Shown one piece after another: positions 62,657-64,000 of a DNA stretch of 64,000 bases; the stretch's first letter is position 1, and each line of letters starts with the position of its first letter. Origin of the DNA: Marinobacter sp. LV10R510-11A (GTDB lineage: Bacteria > Pseudomonadota > Gammaproteobacteria > Pseudomonadales > Oleiphilaceae); the NCBI RefSeq assembly GCF_900215155.1, contig NZ_LT907980.1, forward strand, positions 1 to 64,000, given 5' to 3'. The notes below the pieces were generated by a model that searched no databases, had not been told where the DNA came from, and saw nothing but the letters and a program-made list of their open reading frames with translations. A program made the position numbers and the translations under genes.

Positions 62657-62742
62657 CGGACAGGCACTCATATTGGTCAGAAACCCGTATTTATTTTTGC
62701 ATCGTGCCCTTGTAGTCGAAGAACTACACTGTGTTTATCCGC
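62657..62742 (+). repeat. Shared leader repeat upstream of a TA pair, copy 2
   Basis: As at 60651: GACAGGCACTCATATTGGTC, AGAAACCCG, then AAGAACTACACTGTG. Here it ends about 70 bases before the antitoxin start. Confidence 0.7.
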
Positions 62743-62813
62743 ACATTCTACGGGGCCATCAGCCTCTACGTGCTATCATATTTTTTTGTTGCTCATGGCA
62801 AGAAGAGGTTTGT

Positions 62814-63020
62814 ATGTACGCAATCGAGTTTGAAGCTGACATTCAGAATGGCGTCGTTAAAATTCCCCCGGAGTACGCTCGTCTCAGAAATATCCATGCC
62901 CGAGTGGTTGTGATGGTCGGGGAGTCAAAGGCGAATGCCGAGGTAATGGCGTTTTCCCGGCATTCAGCGAACGCTATCGAGGAATGGCAAGACGAGGCCG
63001 AGGACGATGTATGGACCTGA
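62814..63020 (+). CDS. Small antitoxin of the MYAIEFEAD type, second copy
   Basis: 68 residues: MYAIEFEADIQNGVVKIPPEY, closely similar at the start to the protein at 37693, but with a different C-terminal half ending in acidic EAEDDVW. AAGAGG lies about 6 bases before the ATG. It overlaps the toxin start by 10 bases. Confidence 0.7.
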   Translation: MYAIEFEADIQNGVVKIPPEYARLRNIHARVVVMVGESKANAEVMAFSRHSANAIEEWQDEAEDDVWT

Positions 63021-63352
63021 CCCCAGGGGAGGTGTTGCTGTGTGAGTTCTATTTTTCGGACTTCCAGACTAGCAAACGTCGGCCAGTGATTGTGTTTAAA
63101 GATAACCTGCCGTTTGATGACTTTGTTGGCATACCGGTTAGCAGTCAGACTTTGCGGCTGCATGATGATGAATTTATTCTGGAGCCATCCGATATGGCGC
63201 TGGGAGCTTTGCCAAAGCGTTCGAAGATCATGGTTCGTAAAACGTTTGTTATTTCGCGGCAGGTCATTGTAAAAAAGTATGGTCAGTTGTCGGATGCGCG
63301 GTTTCAGCGGCTGCACGAAGATTTTTGCCATTTTTTCGGGTGCTGCTCATAA
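63011..63352 (+). CDS. PemK/MazF-like toxin
   Basis: 113 residues from ATG 63011. GEVLLCEFYFSDFQTSKRRPVIVFKD at the start and FVGIPVSSQ in the middle, then LPKRSKIMVRKTFVISR match the PemK/MazF fold with the usual basic groove. The antitoxin before it is not of MazE type. Intact. Confidence 0.78.
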   Translation: MDLTPGEVLLCEFYFSDFQTSKRRPVIVFKDNLPFDDFVGIPVSSQTLRLHDDEFILEPSDMALGALPKRSKIMVRKTFVISRQVIVKKYGQLSDARFQRLHEDFCHFFGCCS

Positions 63353-63462
63353 ACAGGCAGCCCATGACCAATCTCATCTACCAGTGCCCTCCACAGCAAC
63401 CCGCAAAGCCCTCCTGTGCAATATTCATCATTAGTCGTGGAAATATTGTCGTAAATATTGTC

Positions 63463-63474
63463 GTGGACAGGCAC
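63463..63474 (+). repeat. Dispersed GTGGACAGGCAC motif
   Basis: Followed within 30 bases by the start of another Rpn-like remnant, again at a gene-fragment edge. Confidence 0.65.
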
Positions 63475-63499
63475 TTACTCTCCGCCGGTCAGCCCACCA

Positions 63500-64000
63500 G
63501 GACATTTACGAGATGGTGCAAAGTAGGGGACGGATTTGAAATCCGTCCCCAGTTTAGATCTGCAGCAGCCAACCACACCTTCGCTATTACCTGATTGACG
63601 AGGGGCGTTATACTGATGAGGAATTAGGCTTGCGCCAGACACCGTTGAGTGGCGTGTTCAGTGTCGAGAATGCGGGCCACAGCTGGAAGGCTTTGCAGCA
63701 GGCGGTGGATCGGGTTGTGGCGATCGTACAGTCGGACCCAAATAAGGATCGTACCGACAGAATCATTACCCGCTGGCTCAAGCGCCATTTGCAGCGACTT
63801 GGAGCTGAAGTACACCTGGATCAGCTCAACAGTTTGGTGGAGGACAGAGATATGTTGGCAGAGAACTTAGAGAATTTATTTAAGAAAGAACGGCTTGAAG
63901 GCATGTTGGCAGGGCGTCAAGAAGGTCGTCAAGAAGGTGAGCACATGAAGGCTGAACAAATCGCCCATAACCTGATCCACCGCACCGAAATGGATGATCA
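63500..64000 (+). pseudogene. Rpn/YhgA-like gene fragment split by a palindrome, runs off the window
   Basis: DIYEMVQ (about 63500) matches the VYEMVQ of the intact gene; a palindrome then interrupts. After it, HLRYYLIDEGRYTDEELGLRQT and LSGVFSVENAGHSW continue in another frame to the GRQE repeats and the window end. The first 140 residues are missing. Confidence 0.75.
63526..63550. repeat. GGGGACGG...CCGTCCCC palindrome inside an Rpn-like fragment
   Basis: A compensated variant: both arms carry a change (GACGG/CCGTC) so the stem stays perfect. It sits within the coding remnant of an Rpn-like gene. Confidence 0.85.

Noticed and set aside
61681..62667. 328-codon open frame on the minus strand
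   Set aside because: Antisense to the intact Rpn-like gene and no family features.
1..64000. tRNA, rRNA, riboswitch or replication origin
   Set aside because: None found on reading both strands; no cloverleaf or known conserved core noticed, though a covariance search was not possible.

Overview
The window reads as a chromosomal segment of a marine gammaproteobacterium. The gene content (CysQ, RfaH, a Wzi/SLBB/Wzz export block, an O-unit assembly cluster, then cysDNC) most resembles Marinobacter or a close relative. That assignment is inferred from gene content, not from a marker gene. No rRNA, tRNA or CRISPR array was seen.

Layout. 0-2.8 kb: small toxin-antitoxin (TA) style genes (a frameshifted RelE with an HTH partner, a Fic protein lacking the catalytic His, MazEF). 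2.9-6.5 kb, minus strand: an MscS-type channel and a beta-CASP metallo-beta-lactamase. 6.6-31.5 kb: cysQ, rfaH, then a long polysaccharide locus on the plus strand: Wzi-like protein, SLBB export protein, frameshifted Wzz, Wzx flippase, nitroreductase, broken FrhB-like gene, pyruvyltransferase, glycosyltransferases, Wzy-like polymerase, a nested pair of insertion sequences, wecC, wecB, a heparinase-like protein and a WbuB-like glycosyltransferase. 31.8-33.0 kb: a toxin-antitoxin-chaperone (TAC) module with a SecB-like chaperone. 33.1-37.6 kb: PglC-, PglD-, PglE- and PglF-like genes for a diacetamido-trideoxy sugar. 37.7-46.8 kb: accessory DNA with a VapC remnant, an AAA15 ATPase/RloB pair, a second beta-CASP protein, debris of many genes, a DUF4258/DUF2283 pair and an AbiE type IV TA system. 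46.9-52.5 kb: a DHH protein and cysD-cysN-cysC plus an SLC13 permease. 52.6-58.1 kb: a truncated aminotransferase copy, a second TAC module (MqsR/MqsA/SecB-like), and a second, almost complete copy of the pglE-pglF pair. 58.1-64.0 kb: decaying Rpn/YhgA-like genes mixed with more TA pairs.

How it fits together. RfaH is encoded just upstream of the export genes, and an exact ops sequence lies inside the signal-peptide codons of the first export gene, so RfaH probably antiterminates this operon. WecB/WecC supply UDP-ManNAcA. The PglF/E/D/C-like set supplies and loads a bacillosamine-type sugar. Wzx, Wzy and Wzz with the SLBB protein and the Wzi-like protein form a Wzy-dependent capsule/EPS route. 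CysDNC make PAPS and CysQ removes PAP, bracketing the locus.

The window is unusual for its structural turmoil. It has long direct repeats of pglE-pglF about 20.4 kb apart, several partial gene copies, palindromic GGGACAG...CTGTCCC repeats (some translated as protein tails), a second dispersed motif (GGACAGGCAC), a dozen or so TA or defence modules, and many single-base frameshifts, several in or beside homopolymers, which could be real decay or assembly errors.
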